Source: Cryptomeria japonica
Lineage: Eukaryota > Streptophyta > Pinopsida > Cupressales > Cupressaceae
Length of the DNA: 64,000 nucleotides
Assembly: GCF_030272615.1 (NCBI RefSeq)
Contig: NC_081409.1
Span: 620,336,255 to 620,400,254, forward strand
Reading direction: 5' to 3'
The translations under genes were made by a program, and so were the position numbers. The stretch's first letter is position 1; every line of letters begins with the position of its first letter. Positions 11,838-24,269 of this stretch are shown one piece after another. Under the pieces are notes generated by a model, which did not search any database, was not told the origin of the DNA, and saw nothing but the letters and a program-made list of their open reading frames with translations.

Positions 11838-14800
11838 CTAGATATACTTGAAAATATTTGGGTAAGCATTCTTCAAAAATCCTAAGTATGCATCAAAACT
11901 TATCTTCAATGTGCTCAAAATGGATACAAAACCATTAAGAGAATATGCATGAAGCTCTTCTTCTGATAGGTCTATCGGAGTAGGTTTATTCATTAACTCT
12001 ATGCTTTCCCTCTTGTGAAGTAATGGAATATTCAATTGGGGACTCACCAAACCTCTTAATTCCCTTGCATGCCGGATTAGCCTATCCATGTCGTTCTCTA
12101 ATGCAGAAATCTCAGACTCTGTTATCAAAATTTGACCATCAATAGTACTGGTCAGTGTTTGAGTACCATCAAAACTGTTACCCAAATGTTCTAATCGAGC
12201 CTTTGCTGCCTTCAATTTCACCTCAAGGTCTGGTGTTAGTACATGACCTATATATATCGCTACACTCATTTAGAGGCTCATCAATCTTTGTTATCTCATC
12301 TGTCAGCTTAGCCTTGTCAGATGAAATCATGTTGTCACAAGTCACCTTCCGAGCTGCATTATACTGCTCAATCAACTGCCGGTTTGATACCTATTGAAGA
12401 GTTTTAAACTCTTTGGAAATATGCTCTGTCAAACCTTTCAGTTTGCTGGATGGGCTTCCAATCTGATTTACCTTATATTCTAGTGCAAGCTACTACAAAA
12501 CCGGAATGGCCTGCTCAAATACCTGCTTATCTTCAGTCCCTTCCTTAACTTTTGAGCTGCAACATACATCAATTCAAAACTGCTCAGCTGCTCAATATTC
12601 TTCTATGCAAAATCAACTTGACCGGATGAGTCAAGTGCCAATAATGAATGACTATCCAAAATCTTCCTGGAGGATTCAACCTCTTGACTTGCACTGGTGG
12701 CTTCTCCACTTGGTGCAGTAACCTTTTCAACCTTAACCTCTTCAGTATGTACATTCGGTGCAGGAGGCTCAATATCCTCAACCTGTTTATTTTTTGTATC
12801 CACATCAATAACCTCTATATCAAAATGTTCTGTTCCGCTGTATCTTGCTTATCCTGTACAATTTTCAACGTTATCTACTGATATCTCTATATTAGGTACA
12901 AGTGGTTCTACCAGAGGAATATCTTTTGATATTTTCTGTTCAAAAGTCGGTGTATCCATTCCCAATATGCCTTTCCCCTTATCATCTACTGGGATATCCA
13001 GAGTGTTAGACTTTTGAGGGACTTCCGGTGATGTCAAGAATCCTGTTTTATCTACAAAGAATTTTACCCAAGCCTCATGTGTCTCCTTAACTATCTCATT
13101 CACTCTACCTACCATGAGACTCACATGCCAGTGTTTGCTTCAAAAAATTAATTTATTTGCAAACTCTAAACACTACTGCATCTCCTCATCTGTTATGGCA
13201 CCACAAACAATTAACAATTCTTGTATCTTATATGTCTATCTGTAGACACCTAAAATTAAAATTTAATTAATTTAAGCCTGACAACATAATGAATTGACTT
13301 AATTATGTTGTCCTTATTCTTCCTAGTGTTAATTAAATCTAATTTAATTAATTCTATCACTATTGTCCAATAATTAATTTATCAAATAAATTAATTATTC
13401 CCCTATTCTTCTAAAGTCCCCTCCAATAATTATTTCCTCTAAATCCACTCAGTTAATTAATTCTAATTAATTAACCTAGTCATGTGATTCCTACAAATCA
13501 CTTTTCGTAATTCCACTCAACCTAATTAATCCTTCTAGAATCTTTCATAATCATGCTTATAATTATCCCTCAATTTTTAATTCCCACTCATGTCACATCA
13601 ACATTGAGTCTCTCAAAGAAATTAAAATTTCTTTGAATTCCTCAATGCATCCTTATTTTGGAATTTTTAATTCCTCATTTTGAAATTCAAATTTGTCCCC
13701 CCTTTTTCCAAGGAATTTTATATTCCTATTTATTTTCCCAAGGCACCCTTGATCCATGCCTTCTATCTCAAATCAATCTCAACCCTCCATAAGGAAATCA
13801 ATCTTGGCCCTCCATTGGCCTCCTCCAATCTATAAATTGGAGCCTCTTCTCCTCACAAACAATCAACATCTTCTATGACATTCTTATGCTGCTCTTTTCT
13901 CCTCTCATCCTCTTCTAATCATCCCTCTATCATGTCCTCATAATCCTCCATTATCAAATCCTTCTATCTATCATCCAAATCCAATCCAATAATCCATTAG
14001 TCTTGTTGAGAAAAGGAGAGCAACCACATCAAGCAATCTAGGAGCAAATCAACATCACGTTGGAGGCATTTGGGCACACTTCGACTTCATCTAAGCTCCA
14101 TTGAGGAAGAAGGTGAAAGCAAGGTATAATTGAGGTTTATTGCATTGTTTGTGTTTCATGCTTTATTGCTTGTTTATTTGCAATCTAACCATCTTATTAT
14201 CCTTCCAAAGCTTTTTCCCCTCTTCACTATCCTCTTCAACCATAGATAACCATCTAGCATCTATGTTACTATACAAGTCTGCCAGTATATGTTTTTCAAT
14301 CTCTAAAAGTGATTTTTTATATATGTCTAAGTACAACAAAACTGATTCCTCTATCTCCATTTGCTCCTTATCATCCACATGTACATAATAATGCTGGATA
14401 TTACTCAAAATTCCATCTTTAGTTATTTGATCAATCAACTTTGCAACTGAAAGAGGAGGAATGAAGTCAATACTCTTATCAGATTCGACAAATATATCTA
14501 TATCTTATTTCTTCTTCTTGCCGGGAGTAGAAGTAGACTCCTTAGCTGGTTTCCTCTTCTCTGTGGGTTTCCTCCCCTTCAAAATTTTCTTAGGTGTTGC
14601 CGGAGGGGTAACCTTTACTTTTTGCTTCTTTACTTCCTCAGCCTTCTTCCTTGGTATCCTGATGAAATTCTTGGGAATATGTGAGGGCACAACATCAGTA
14701 TCAAAACCAGATCTAATAAGGGAAATATAAGTCTTCGATTTCTTTCTCTTTACTACACCCTTGCCGGTTGCTGCTGCCGGTGAGGCCTAAACTGCTATTG

Positions 14801-16082
14801 GAGAATATCCTTTAGCTAGTCCTATAATCTATTTGATTTAAAAAGACATCTTCTGTATAGCTTCCCCAACCTTCTTGATCTTTCCTTCCCTTTTCTTCTT
14901 ACTAAATCCAATTTCAACTTTAATTTCTTTTTGCTTTGCAGTCCCAAAGGCTTTCTGTGCTTCATCAATCGGGCATCAATAAGAGTCTTGGCATACAAGT
15001 CCAAGATCTCAACATCTACCTCATAGCCCATCTCTGTTATCCCAATCTTCCTAGGTTGCACTGTTTCCATCAATGTTTCATCCATCTTTACCATAAAACA
15101 TATTTCAGTTGAATATTTTTCTACAATATGCTTTGGAACCCTTTCTCTCTTCTTCATTTCTTTCTGAAATGATTTGAAATGACCCCAAAGAATGGAGTCC
15201 CTATCATATCCCATATTCCTTATAGCATCTTTGATTTGTTTTGCTACCAGTATATCAAATGCCTATTGGGTCTTACTGGTTCTGGGTAACTCATTTAGAA
15301 AGAAAAGCATTAAATAGACAACAAGGTTGCCATACCAGAAAATACCCTTTTTCTCACCCTTAATCTTCCCTAAGTTTATTATGAATTCATCACACATCCA
15401 TTGACATAGATCTAGCTTTTCATTCTCCTTAATCATTTTGTGAGCACAATAAATGCATGAACTGGAAACAGAGTTCAACTGATTTGATTGGGTTACCTTG
15501 TAACCGATGATCATGCTTGCAAATTGAATTTCTTTATCTCTGATAGTGCTAATTCTCATTGACTGATTGTCAGATGTTGCACTAGTTAACTTCTCCACCT
15601 CATTGTTAGATATCTTCTTCTTTCTAGGGGTTGGACCAGTCTGGGGTAAACTGGTGATCACACAAATAGCCTCCTTGGTGATTTTGTTGGGCTAGTCTAG
15701 CCATATGAATTCATCATGGACTCGGCTCAGTGCATACCAGATCAATTCATCTTCAAATTCTGACATCTCCAAAATGTCGGTAGAACCCCGATCCTTCAAA
15801 ATTTGAAATTCTGATTTCATTGACCCATCCTGGTTTAGCAAGGTGCCAATATACATGTTCTTGATATCAACAGAATTGAAATCCTCTAAAGTGTAGTGAA
15901 TATATGCACAAACATCCTCGATATACAAAAATCCTTCAAGAACCCTAGAAAATGCGCCAACTAAATCATTAACCTTCGCAATCTGAGGGTATTGCTTGAA
16001 AATTGGGCGTGGACGGTCCTTGTTGTCAACAACAACAGGGGTAGCCACACCTTTCAGAGCAGAAGATGATCCATAAGCCATT
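11838..16082 (-). pseudogene. Long ORF of unknown function in element A
   Basis: The start at 16082 opens MAYGSSSALKGVATPVVV, about 100 bp beyond the last zinc knuckle. Open blocks 16082-15692, 15661-15263 and 15214-14822 share one frame. Blocks 14690-14505, 14438-14163, 13124-12849, 12803-12603 and 12269-11838 share a second, so there is one frameshift (between 14822 and 14690) and only a handful of stops once the LTR at 13241-14144 is removed. That is about 1100 codons. Visible: a mixed alpha/beta-looking N-terminal half, a Lys-rich stretch at 14690-14505, an acidic/Ser-rich segment and a helical C-terminus. There are no RT, integrase, protease or PMD motifs. I do not recognise the family. 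Confidence 0.7.
13241..14144 (+). mobile_element. LTR inserted in the unknown ORF of element A
   Basis: It begins TGTAGACACCTAAAATTAAA at 13241 and is the plus-strand counterpart of the minus-strand block 8090-9318 (shared AT-rich first 300 bp and shared end near GAGGAAGAAGGTGAAAG). No internal domains are present, so it is a solo LTR or fragment. The left edge is clear because the ORF stops matching there. The right edge lies between 14144 and about 14178. I could not find a convincing target duplication. Confidence 0.65.
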
Positions 16083-16439
16083 GCAAACAAAAGATAGCTC
16101 AAAAACTAATAAAATATCTCACAACCTTCGTTGGTGAAAGCTTTTGAAAATTCGCTATGAATGCATTGGAATTCGCTTGAAATTCTTTTGATTGCCTTGA
16201 ATCGCCTTGAACTCGCTCTATTTTTCTTTGAATGCTATGTGATTGAAAATGAACCAACATTTCCCTTTTATTCTATGAAAACTCTAATTTCCCATTGTCA
16301 TTAATGCATGCCGACATATGATACCTGATAAAAAATCCATTATGTTAGTGCCGGTGATCTCCAAACTATCTTCACCAAGATCTAAAATAGGTTTTCAGAC
16401 CTCTACCGAGGGCAATGCAAGTCTTGACCATTCTCTGAC

Positions 16440-17330
16440 CTACATTGATTAGCCATATGTCCAAAATTTCCACATGCATGACATCTCATATTCATTCTAC
16501 AATCTTCTGTCCTATGACCATACTTATTACACTTGAACACTGACCAAGAACAACATTATTATTCTAATTTTCTCTATTTTTGCATTGACTTGCTCTATGA
16601 CCAAAATTATTACAAACAAAGCATCTATCATTAAATTTATGTGCATTGGGTTGCCTTACCAGTGATTTTTGATTTTGATTGCCTGGTGGGTTCCCCTGAT
16701 TTGCAGTACCGAAGCTTTCTCCATGCTCAAATCCAAGACCTCTAGTGTCTCTAGTGTCTCTTTGATCCTTCAATAATTCATTAAGCCTTGCAGAACTGAC
16801 CTTGAAATTTTCTTTGTATTCATTTGCAGCATCCAAATCACTTCTTAGGATTGACATCATTCTTTCCAACTCTTGCTCATTAAACTGTGATTGCACTGAC
16901 TCAGTTCTCAACACATCATTCTCATGCACCAACCTAATGCATTCCTTAGATCTATCTTTTAGAGATCTACCAATATTTTCTTCATTCTTCTTCGGTTCTT
17001 CAATTTCCTTGGACATCCTCATAGTCATGGCTTGCATTTCATTCTTCATGACACCATTCTCTTGACTCAACTTCTAACATTGTTCCTTAAGGGCATCCTT
17101 CTCTTCATCATCCAAATTTTGTAAAAGTTCCTTCCTTTTAGCTTGAACAAATGACAACCTCTCCTGCAGGGTAAGAATGAATTCCTTTGCAAAATGCAAT
17201 TCATCTTGCAACTTCAAATTCTTCATCCTTTCAAAATCATAGTCCTCAAGTGCTACTTCAAGTTGTTTGTAGACTTATCTCGATGGATTCCAGATTCAGG
17301 ATCTTCCTCAAGCTGTTAGACTTATTGCAA
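16440..17330 (-). pseudogene. gag-like coiled coil with three zinc knuckles (element A)
   Basis: ORF 17070-16564 is Glu/Lys-rich with heptad-like spacing, then Gln/Asn/Gly-rich, ending in the knuckle CFVCNNFGHRASQC (CX2CX4HX4C). After a 1-nt deletion two more follow: the second loses its first cysteine spacing (CNKYGHRTEDC) and the third is intact (CHACGNFGHMANQC). Coding-like sequence can be followed upstream to about 17250. Such knuckles bind element RNA in gag proteins. Only about 90 codons separate the primer site from the coiled coil, so a normal capsid domain is missing. This supports non-autonomy. Confidence 0.8.
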
Positions 17331-17333
17331 GGC

Positions 17334-17350
17334 ACCATTCTCTGATAGAA
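17334..17350 (-). other. Degenerate initiator-Met primer-binding site of element A
   Basis: The minus strand reads TTCTATCAGAGAATGGT next to the LTR edge at 17353. The standard plant site is TGGTATCAGAGCATGGT, so three positions differ (14 of 17 match). Its location right after the LTR makes the assignment strong despite decay. Confidence 0.75.
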
Positions 17351-17352
17351 AT

Positions 17353-19099
17353 TTTTGGAATCCAAGAACACTGAGAGGGGGGGGGGGGGGTGAATTAGTG
17401 TTATACCAATATAATCATTTTTAACCTTATTAACAATGCAATTCAATAACCGCTAACCATAAAAGAATACAACAACAAATAGAAATGAAGCAACCACAAG
17501 AGCATACACCATAACATTGTTAGATGTAATGACAGTCCCAAAGACACTGAGAGGGTGGGGGTGAATCAATGTCTAACCGGTTAATGGAATATTTGTACTT
17601 ATATATAACTTTGCAACCCAATTTAATGTACTAGTAAACAAGAAATAATGCAGTAAAGAGAAATAACAAAGACAACATAAATGCACACCATAACACAAGA
17701 TATTTGGCAAGGAAACCCAGTGTGGGAAAAACCTCGGTGGGATTTGTGACCCACAATATTTACTCACTGGCCAATATGAATAAATATTAATTACAATAGG
17801 GGCCTGCACATGTAGGAAGGCCAACAACCTAGAGCGCACTGCTCAATGAAAGAGTCTCACTGACTATAATATGCTTAATTAAATCCAAGATAATGTACTA
17901 CTCAAAATAACATCTCCTATTCTTGGCTCAATACCGGTTTAAGCTCACTCAGATACCTTTACCAAAACCTTTTGGTGTCTTACATACCAATAATAATCAT
18001 CCTATCATCATTCTTATTACAAAATGATCTATAAGATCTCATACATATATGAGTCTTTATAATACATCATGTCGGCTTACAAAAATTATTTACAATACAA
18101 TTCATATAAATAAAAATTTATCTCATGTCGGCTTGAGTGTCGGTATACTTCATTTCTAGTGTAATCTGGATGCCGGTGAATGTGCCTATCGGTGCCGGTG
18201 CCTATTGGTGTATGATGTCTGTGATGCCGGTGTATCTGTAGAAACCTGTTACCAGTTGATTGCCATCAATGACAACATCAACCATTCTCATTAGAGTGTA
18301 GAATGCCAACAAACACAAAGATTTATATGTGGAAAACCTCAAAGAGGAAAAACCACAGTGGGATTGGAGACCCACAATATCTATCCACTGGCCAAATGAA
18401 TAAACATTACAATAGGGGCCCTACACATGCAGGAAGGCCAACAACCTAGAGCACACTGCTCATCACAAAAGGAGCCTCACTGACTACAAACACCAAATAT
18501 GGAGTTAGAAACAAAATTCTAAACTCTGAGAGTGCATCTGCTATGATGGACGAGTTCTGTTTAAAGCATAGTCTGTACTGGTTTACACTGTGTCCTTCCT
18601 TACCGGTATCTTGCTTTAGTTTCCAAACCTTTAAGCCAATACCCAAGACCGACTACAAAATATACATTCGTATTCTGTCGATCAAGATCACTTGCACAAT
18701 ATCACATCACTATATCCCATTACATTCTATTCCATTCTCAAAATAACCTAGCCGGACTAACTTAAATACCCTTCCCAAACACAAACATAAATGCCTTATA
18801 TCGGCTTACAATGATATTACAATTTATTTACATGTCGGCCTATGAAAAAATAAATTCATTAAACTTCAAGACTGATGCCTTTGATCGTTGCCATGTAGAC
18901 CTGTCAGGTCAATCTCCCATGTCGGCCTCATATACCGGTTCCTAGTTTTCTAGTGTCGATTCCTTGTGTTCCGGATGACTTGAATGTCGGTTGCCAAACG
19001 ATAAATACCGATGAGTATCGGTTAAGTGACCAACCTAGAATGGTGTGTGTTGCCATCAATGACATCACAACTAAGACAGATGAGTGTCAATTACCAACA
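17353..19099 (-). repeat. Element A LTR (5' LTR in element orientation), interrupted
   Basis: Collinear with 10627-11581 once the nested solo LTR 17518-18311 is removed, leaving about 950 bp. The first bases are TTTTGGAATCC where the other LTR has TGTTGGAATCC. The G run in the U5 hairpin is 14 long here (17377-17390) against 8 in the partner LTR. It ends CCAACA at 19099. Confidence 0.88.
17518..18311 (-). mobile_element. Solo LTR nested in the element A LTR
   Basis: Its boundaries are TGTTAGATG (17518) and GCCAACA (18311), with flanks AACAT (17513-17517) and AACAC (18312-18316), a 4/5 target duplication. Removing it restores collinearity of the two A LTRs. It has no internal region, so it is a solo LTR left by recombination. 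It is a distant relative of K at 58207-59011 and of the A LTR: same U5 hairpin, same GTGGGATTTGTGACCCACAA block. Confidence 0.88.
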
Positions 19100-19525
19100 C
19101 AAGATTTATAGGGTCAGCTAGCCCAGGCTTAGGCAAATATTGGATAGTTAAAAGGAAAGGTTACCCGACTCACTATAGAGCGAGATACAAAGATAGAGAG
19201 GTGGGGCCTAACAGAGGATCTTGTATAGACTTTACAGAGAGCTGCATCCTAGGGGCCATTAGGGGAGACTATGAGGGAGATTTTGTATCAGACAGGCTGG
19301 GTCAACTACTACAGGGGTTTGTATTTCTAGGGAGTGCCTCCAGATAGGCGAGCATAGTCCTTTGCATAGAGCTCAAGTCATGTGGGTTCTCAGCGGGAGG
19401 AGGGCAACTGAGGGGTTACATGACCTAAGAGAGATCATTGTGGAGATGACACGTGTAAGTTCCTCAGGTACAACTGATAGATTAGGTGGTATGCCCACTG
19501 ATTCAGGAGGGATCCATTCATAGTT
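19100..19525 (+). pseudogene. PMD relic, C-terminal tail
   Basis: Continues the relic 9319-10626 on the other side of element A. With one frame followed, it reads VTRLTIERDTKIERW, then GETMREILYQTGWVNYYRGL and PPDRRA, a helical and charged tail of the kind that follows PMD domains in transposon-borne copies. Stops are frequent. The join is supported by the CAAGG/CAAGA target duplication. Confidence 0.5.
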
Positions 19526-19779
19526 CTGCTCCTCTTTGTTGTATTTTGATCATTTGATGTACTTTTATAGTGATGATTTTGATCCTTAATACAATTTATT
19601 TTGAGATGATATCTGGGCATTTGATAGTTATTTTCTTTGATGCTTTATGTGATGGCAGTAGCGATTTTCCTTGGTTCCACATGTGATGTCTATGCATTAT
19701 GATATGATGTTGGATATGTTTATACATGTTTATGGATGTTGTGATATATTATGGTTGCTTTTTCTTTATGATCTATATG

Positions 19780-20060
19780 TCTAAATGCATGTCTACATGA
19801 TTTGATGTTTGATATATGCATGTCTACATGATTTGATGTTTGATATATGCATATGATACCTATGTGATGTGTGATTTCCATGTGAGTTTATGATATATTT
19901 ATGATGATGCACAATGTGATGTATTTTCCTATGGATGAATGCTTATATATTTTGAAGGTGATATATGCCTATATGATGATTTTATGATGTATTTATGATG
20001 ATGCACAATGTGATGTATTTTCCTCTGGATGAATGCTTATATGTTTGATGTGATCTATGG
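19780..20060. repeat. Direct duplications in AT-rich DNA
   Basis: A 30-bp unit centred on GTCTACATGATTTGATG is present twice in tandem at about 19789-19850. A longer segment containing GCACAATGTGATGTATTTTC is repeated at about 19910-19960 and 19992-20045. The surrounding 19525-20270 is TG/AT-rich simple sequence with no gene. Confidence 0.75.
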
Positions 20061-20273
20061 ATGTATGATGATGTTATGATGCAAATGCCCCTAATGTTAT
20101 GGATAAATGATGCTTGTGTACTAATTTGATGATGAATGTGCATCTATGTGAATGAATACAAATGTGACTAAAATGACAATGGATAAGTGTGAATGATAAA
20201 TGCAATCTATATGGTATGTGGTGAAATGTAGTGTTTTTGCAATTAATGATAATGATATACAATTAATGTAATG

Positions 20274-20590
20274 ATTAAAATGATATGCAAGTAAATGCAA
20301 AGATTAAAACCATATGCAACTAAATGCCAAGATTAAAATGTTATGCAACTAAATGCAAATATTAAAATGATATGCAATGAAATACAAGGATTAAAATGAT
20401 ATGCAACTTAATACAATGATAAAAATGATATGTAACTAAATGCAAAGATTAAAATGATATGCAACTTAATGCAATGATAAAAATGATATGCAACTAAATA
20501 CAATGATTTAAATGATATGCAACTTAATGAAAATGATATATGATGTGCAACTTAATGGAATGATAAATGATATGTAACTTAATGCAATGA
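20274..20590. repeat. 29-bp minisatellite, about 11 copies
   Basis: Units are built on ATTAAAATGATATGCAACTA followed by AATGCAAAG. The 29-bp period is exact for the first eight copies; the last three are shortened to 27-30 bp. A partial unit precedes 20274. There is no coding potential. Confidence 0.9.
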
Positions 20591-21199
20591 TAATGATCTT
20601 TGCAAGTCTAATTGTGTCCATTGTCATTCTGTTGGTCAATTGTTTGTCCCTTGTTATCACCATTGAGCTTTTAAAATGTTGAAAGTTAATACAAACATCG
20701 ATGGTATAATTGAACCACGATGACTTGAGTATAACTTACATAATTTTTGATATTGCAAGATGACACAAGCGTCGAGGTATAATTGAACCAAGATGACCTG
20801 AGCATTGCTAGGGTAAATAAGAAAGAGTTAACCTTTATTATGTCCAAATCTGAAATGTCCTTGATGATGCGTTACCAATCATTTCTTGAGACAAGTTTGC
20901 ATAGTATCAAGGATTCACTCACAAACAACTGACAAATGAAAATATCAAATTCCTTCCTTGATTCTCCAGTTTCAAGACATCCTTGAGTCACTTAGGATAT
21001 TTGATAACAAAAATCAAACTACCATAGATGAACACATATTATTACCCATGCTACTTGTCAGATAAAATCATCTTGCCAGATAGACTATTGTTTGGTTTTG
21101 TGGATATCACTTGGTGTTTTCAAATCTTGTTTTGATTCTTCAACCCTGAATTTTATGATCTTTATTTTGTGAGATATGTCTATGTTCGTGTGGTTGTCT
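20591..21199. other. Gene-free spacer with one duplicated segment
   Basis: A segment containing GGTATAATTGAACCA is present at about 20701-20730 and again at 20776-20800, roughly 75 bp apart. Nothing else is recognisable. It may be decayed leader of element C. Confidence 0.45.
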
Positions 21200-22292
21200 T
21201 CCCTCAAATAATCAGCATATACCTCTTCTTGAGGATAATATTGTTCTTCCTCCCAAGGAAAGAAATAATCTTCTTCCCAAAGAGAAATTAATCCCTTCTC
21301 ATGAGACTATCTTTCCTCCTAAGGAAAGTGATATTTTTTTCCCAAGGAAGAATCCTTTCCTTCTCCTAAGAATGAGTCTATTCTTCCTCCCAAAGGTAGA
21401 AAATCTCTTCCTCCTAAGAATCAGCCTATGGATAAACATATCATTCCTCCTAAGGATTCACCTGTTACTCCTCCTCATGATGGATGTGGTCTCCTTCCTA
21501 CACCTCCTATACCTCCTCTATATGGTGTAGTTCTGCCTCCTATAAATTAAAAATAGAAGCACCCACCACCTCCTATGTTCAACCTAAAAGACCTCAACCC
21601 ATTCATCCTTCTTTAAAAGAAGAAAAAGAGCCTACACCAGTTGAACCTACACCTTCACAAATTTCCGCTAAAACTAAATAAAACCATTGTGTGAGAGAAT
21701 GCCAATAGAGACATCATGCGAGAGCTCATGAACTTTATTCCCAAACCATTTCTTCTCCCAAGACACCAACTCTTGATATAATTCTAATTGATCAAACTTC
21801 TCCTAAATAAGAGGTTGAACTTGATTCTTCAAGACACAAAATGCTTTAGACAAATGATGGTTCAAGTTCTATTCCTATTAGAGCTCCTATTTTTGTTAAC
21901 TTTGATGAAGAAATCTAGGTGAGAATGTTGTTAATGATAACGATGAGAATTTTGATCCTAATATTTCTAATGATGAATATGAATATGTTGATGGTGATAA
22001 TGATTTATCTAAGATATTTTCACAAGCATTAATCTTGGATCCTATTAACAAACAAAGTGATCCATCATTAGAGCATGGTCCTTGTTTGGAACTTGTGGTA
22101 GCTCCATCTACCATGATTAATGTATATCCTCTTGCATATTGTGTGCCTTTTTGAAACAATGATGATCAATATAGGGAGGTAGATAAGGTGATTGATCAAC
22201 CTCATTAGCATTGTATATTCTCTCTCCCTCTCTTCTCTAAATTTTTTGTGACATTCTTATATTCGTCTCTCATTTCTTCTATTCATTTTCCC
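21200..22292 (+). pseudogene. Element C: decayed gag-pol relic, same family as element B
   Basis: It begins with a Pro/Lys repeat (LPPKERN, SPKNES, LPPKGRK, IPPKDSP) at 21240-21480. PPHDGCGLLPT follows and aligns with PPHDGPGLLPT of B. The last part (about 21918-22210) reads DEYEYVDGDNDLSKIFSQAL, then EHGPCLELVVAPS, and aligns residue by residue with B's 41760-41472 (SEYEYIDIDKHLSDEFSQTL). Many stops. The copy breaks at 22292, where insertion D begins, and its 3' untranslated part resumes at 26738. Confidence 0.75.
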
Positions 22293-23626
22293 TGTTGGGA
22301 CTCATTAAAATTGAGTCAAGTTTTGAGGCCCAATTCAAATTTTTGCTTTGCATTTCCAAATGAGTCAGTTTGAATGGCCTAGTTAGAGAGAGGGCAAAAT
22401 GGAGCTGGTTGTTTTTCAAAGGGTAAGGCTTGAGAAACATGTCCTACACCTTTCATTTGGCCTATGCAATGATGTGCAACTTTCAGATTTTAGTTTGAAT
22501 AAGTTTACCAGGTACCCATTTCGAGGGGTGAGCTGAAAGTGCATTTTAGGCACAAATGCAAATTTTATTGAGTACCCTAGTTTGAGTGATTGCATCTTTT
22601 GCCCTATTAATCATCATGAATAATTTCAAAATGGATTGAATTGTATGCATAAATGTGAGTCAACATACAAAATTTCAAGTCTTCATGAATCCATTTGCTC
22701 AGTTTACCAAGATTGAATTGTTTGCAGTTTGAATGTTTTGACAAGTCCCAGTTTTAGCGCCTAGTCGGAGCCCTGTTTTGCACAAGTGTAAAAATTTGCC
22801 TCACTGAGTGTTATGCTAGAATGTTTCTTCTGGGCTATTTTTGGTATGAATAATGAGTCATGTTTCAAACTTCAAGCCTCTGTCAATCCGTTTGATCCGT
22901 TTTCAAAAGGGTCTATCGAGCCATCGTTTTCAGTGATCCGTACTTTTAGTGCTATATTAGTTAATGTAGCCATTTTCATGAGCGCACCATTTGCACCCAG
23001 TCATAATTTTGGTTGAAATGAGAATCCAAAGATTTAATATGTACTTCAAGGTACCTATGTTTCAAATTTGAGGGTCTACGAAGGTCGTTTGGTATTTTTG
23101 AGAAAGGCATCATGTGTTGCCAGAACATTGACTTCATCAGGTCCGCAGTGTCGACAAAGCCAGTTGGTCATTTTCGCCATTTAATATCTCTTTGCTCGGG
23201 ATTCGTCTTGAAAAACTGCTTGGTAGAGTTCATCCTTGTATATCAGAGTACACGCTTGTCAGATGGCGAGGTCCAGAAAGATGTTTTGACTGGCTTGAAA
23301 AATACGTCTTCGCGATTAAATGCGAAAATGTGGCGTAAGTGCCTGAAAGTTGTAAAATTCAATTTTATGATCTGAAAATGGTGTCGATCATTTCTAGAGG
23401 TATGTTTGAGGTCCGTGAAGCATTTCAGAGGTCAGTTGAATGGAAACAAATTTTTTTTTTAGTCAGACCCTCTTTGGGGCCCGACCTGACTTCTAGTTTC
23501 CTGAGGTTTTTGAATCAAGATTTAAATTGATATCTTAAACTATATGTTTATATGATTTAAGTATAAAGTAAAACCAGGAGGGAGGAAACTATTGTGTCAA
23601 AATGTTGAGCATGTAACTATTTCCTT

Positions 23627-23634
23627 TATAAATA
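23627..23634 (+). promoter_or_regulatory. TATA box (TATAAATA) ahead of the panB fragment
   Basis: TATAAATAGGGAC lies about 90 bp before the first panB-like codons, in the same orientation as both gene fragments. It could be an LTR core promoter or the captured promoter of the parent gene. Confidence 0.4.
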
Positions 23635-23716
23635 GGGACAATTTTGGCCTCACACCAGAGCACTACATTCTTAAAATTGGGGGAGGACCTGAACCCCAAT
23701 CTCCCTGGAAGAGGAT

Positions 23717-24022
23717 AACTTTGAAGCATTCGTCTTAAAATATGGGTAAGAGGATCCAATTATAATGGTTACAACTTATGATTATCCATTAGCAGTTCAT
23801 GTTGATCGTGGTGCATGGGCATGACACAACTTTACCTGTTACCATAGGGAATATGCTACTACACTGTAAAGCGGTTGCCCATGGGGCAAGGCGATCCCTT
23901 CTTGTTGATGATTTGCCATTTGGAAGCTATGAAAAGAGGACAGAGAAAGCAGTGGGAACTACAATCAAGATATTGAAGGAGCATGGCTATGGAGTATTAT
24001 AAACCAAGTTGGAGGTCTATTG
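23717..24022 (+). pseudogene. panB: Fragment of ketopantoate hydroxymethyltransferase (panB) gene
   Basis: It reads TLKHSS, then [15 protein letters not shown] from 23765, and then in a second frame [48 protein letters not shown] and LKEHGYG. This is the N-terminal core of 3-methyl-2-oxobutanoate hydroxymethyltransferase, the first pantothenate-pathway enzyme (mitochondrial in plants). About 13 residues are deleted between HVD and VVHGHD, exactly where a short repeat occurs, and there are stops after 23817 and at 23999. The C-terminal half is missing. It is a dead fragment. Confidence 0.85.
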
Positions 24023-24269
24023 CTGAGACCCACGAACCTTGCTTATATTCTCCTCCCTTTGCTTGGTTCTTCAACACTTAGAACTTTTAAACCCAATGCA
24101 ATGTAGCAGGTGTATGCCCAAACTCCACCACTCTACCAACATCCTCCATGTATGTGGCATGGTGAAAGACATTGTTGAAATTCTCAAGCGATGCAATCAA
24201 TAGGTATAAGGTTATCTTCCCCTCTATGTGGCGTGAGTTAGGAGGGCAGTGTGGAGCGTGTTAAAAGAA

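Larger units (their letters stand above)
10627..19099 (-). mobile_element. Element A: LTR element with unknown ORF, no RT or integrase
   Basis: Its two LTRs are 10627-11581 and 17353-19099 (the latter interrupted). Both are in direct orientation with TGTTGG...CCAACA-type ends. The flanks are CAAGG (10622-10626) and CAAGA (19100-19104), a 4/5 match target duplication inside the PMD relic. On the minus strand the order is LTR, degenerate initiator-Met primer site, coiled-coil and zinc-knuckle gag, long unknown ORF, polypurine tract, LTR. The primer site and CX2CX4HX4C knuckles suggest the Ty1/copia side, but no RT, RNase H or integrase is present, so it is best called non-autonomous. Confidence 0.88.

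Noticed and set aside
19780-20590. CRISPR array
   Set aside because: Units are contiguous and similar over their whole length, without unique spacers, and the DNA is plant.
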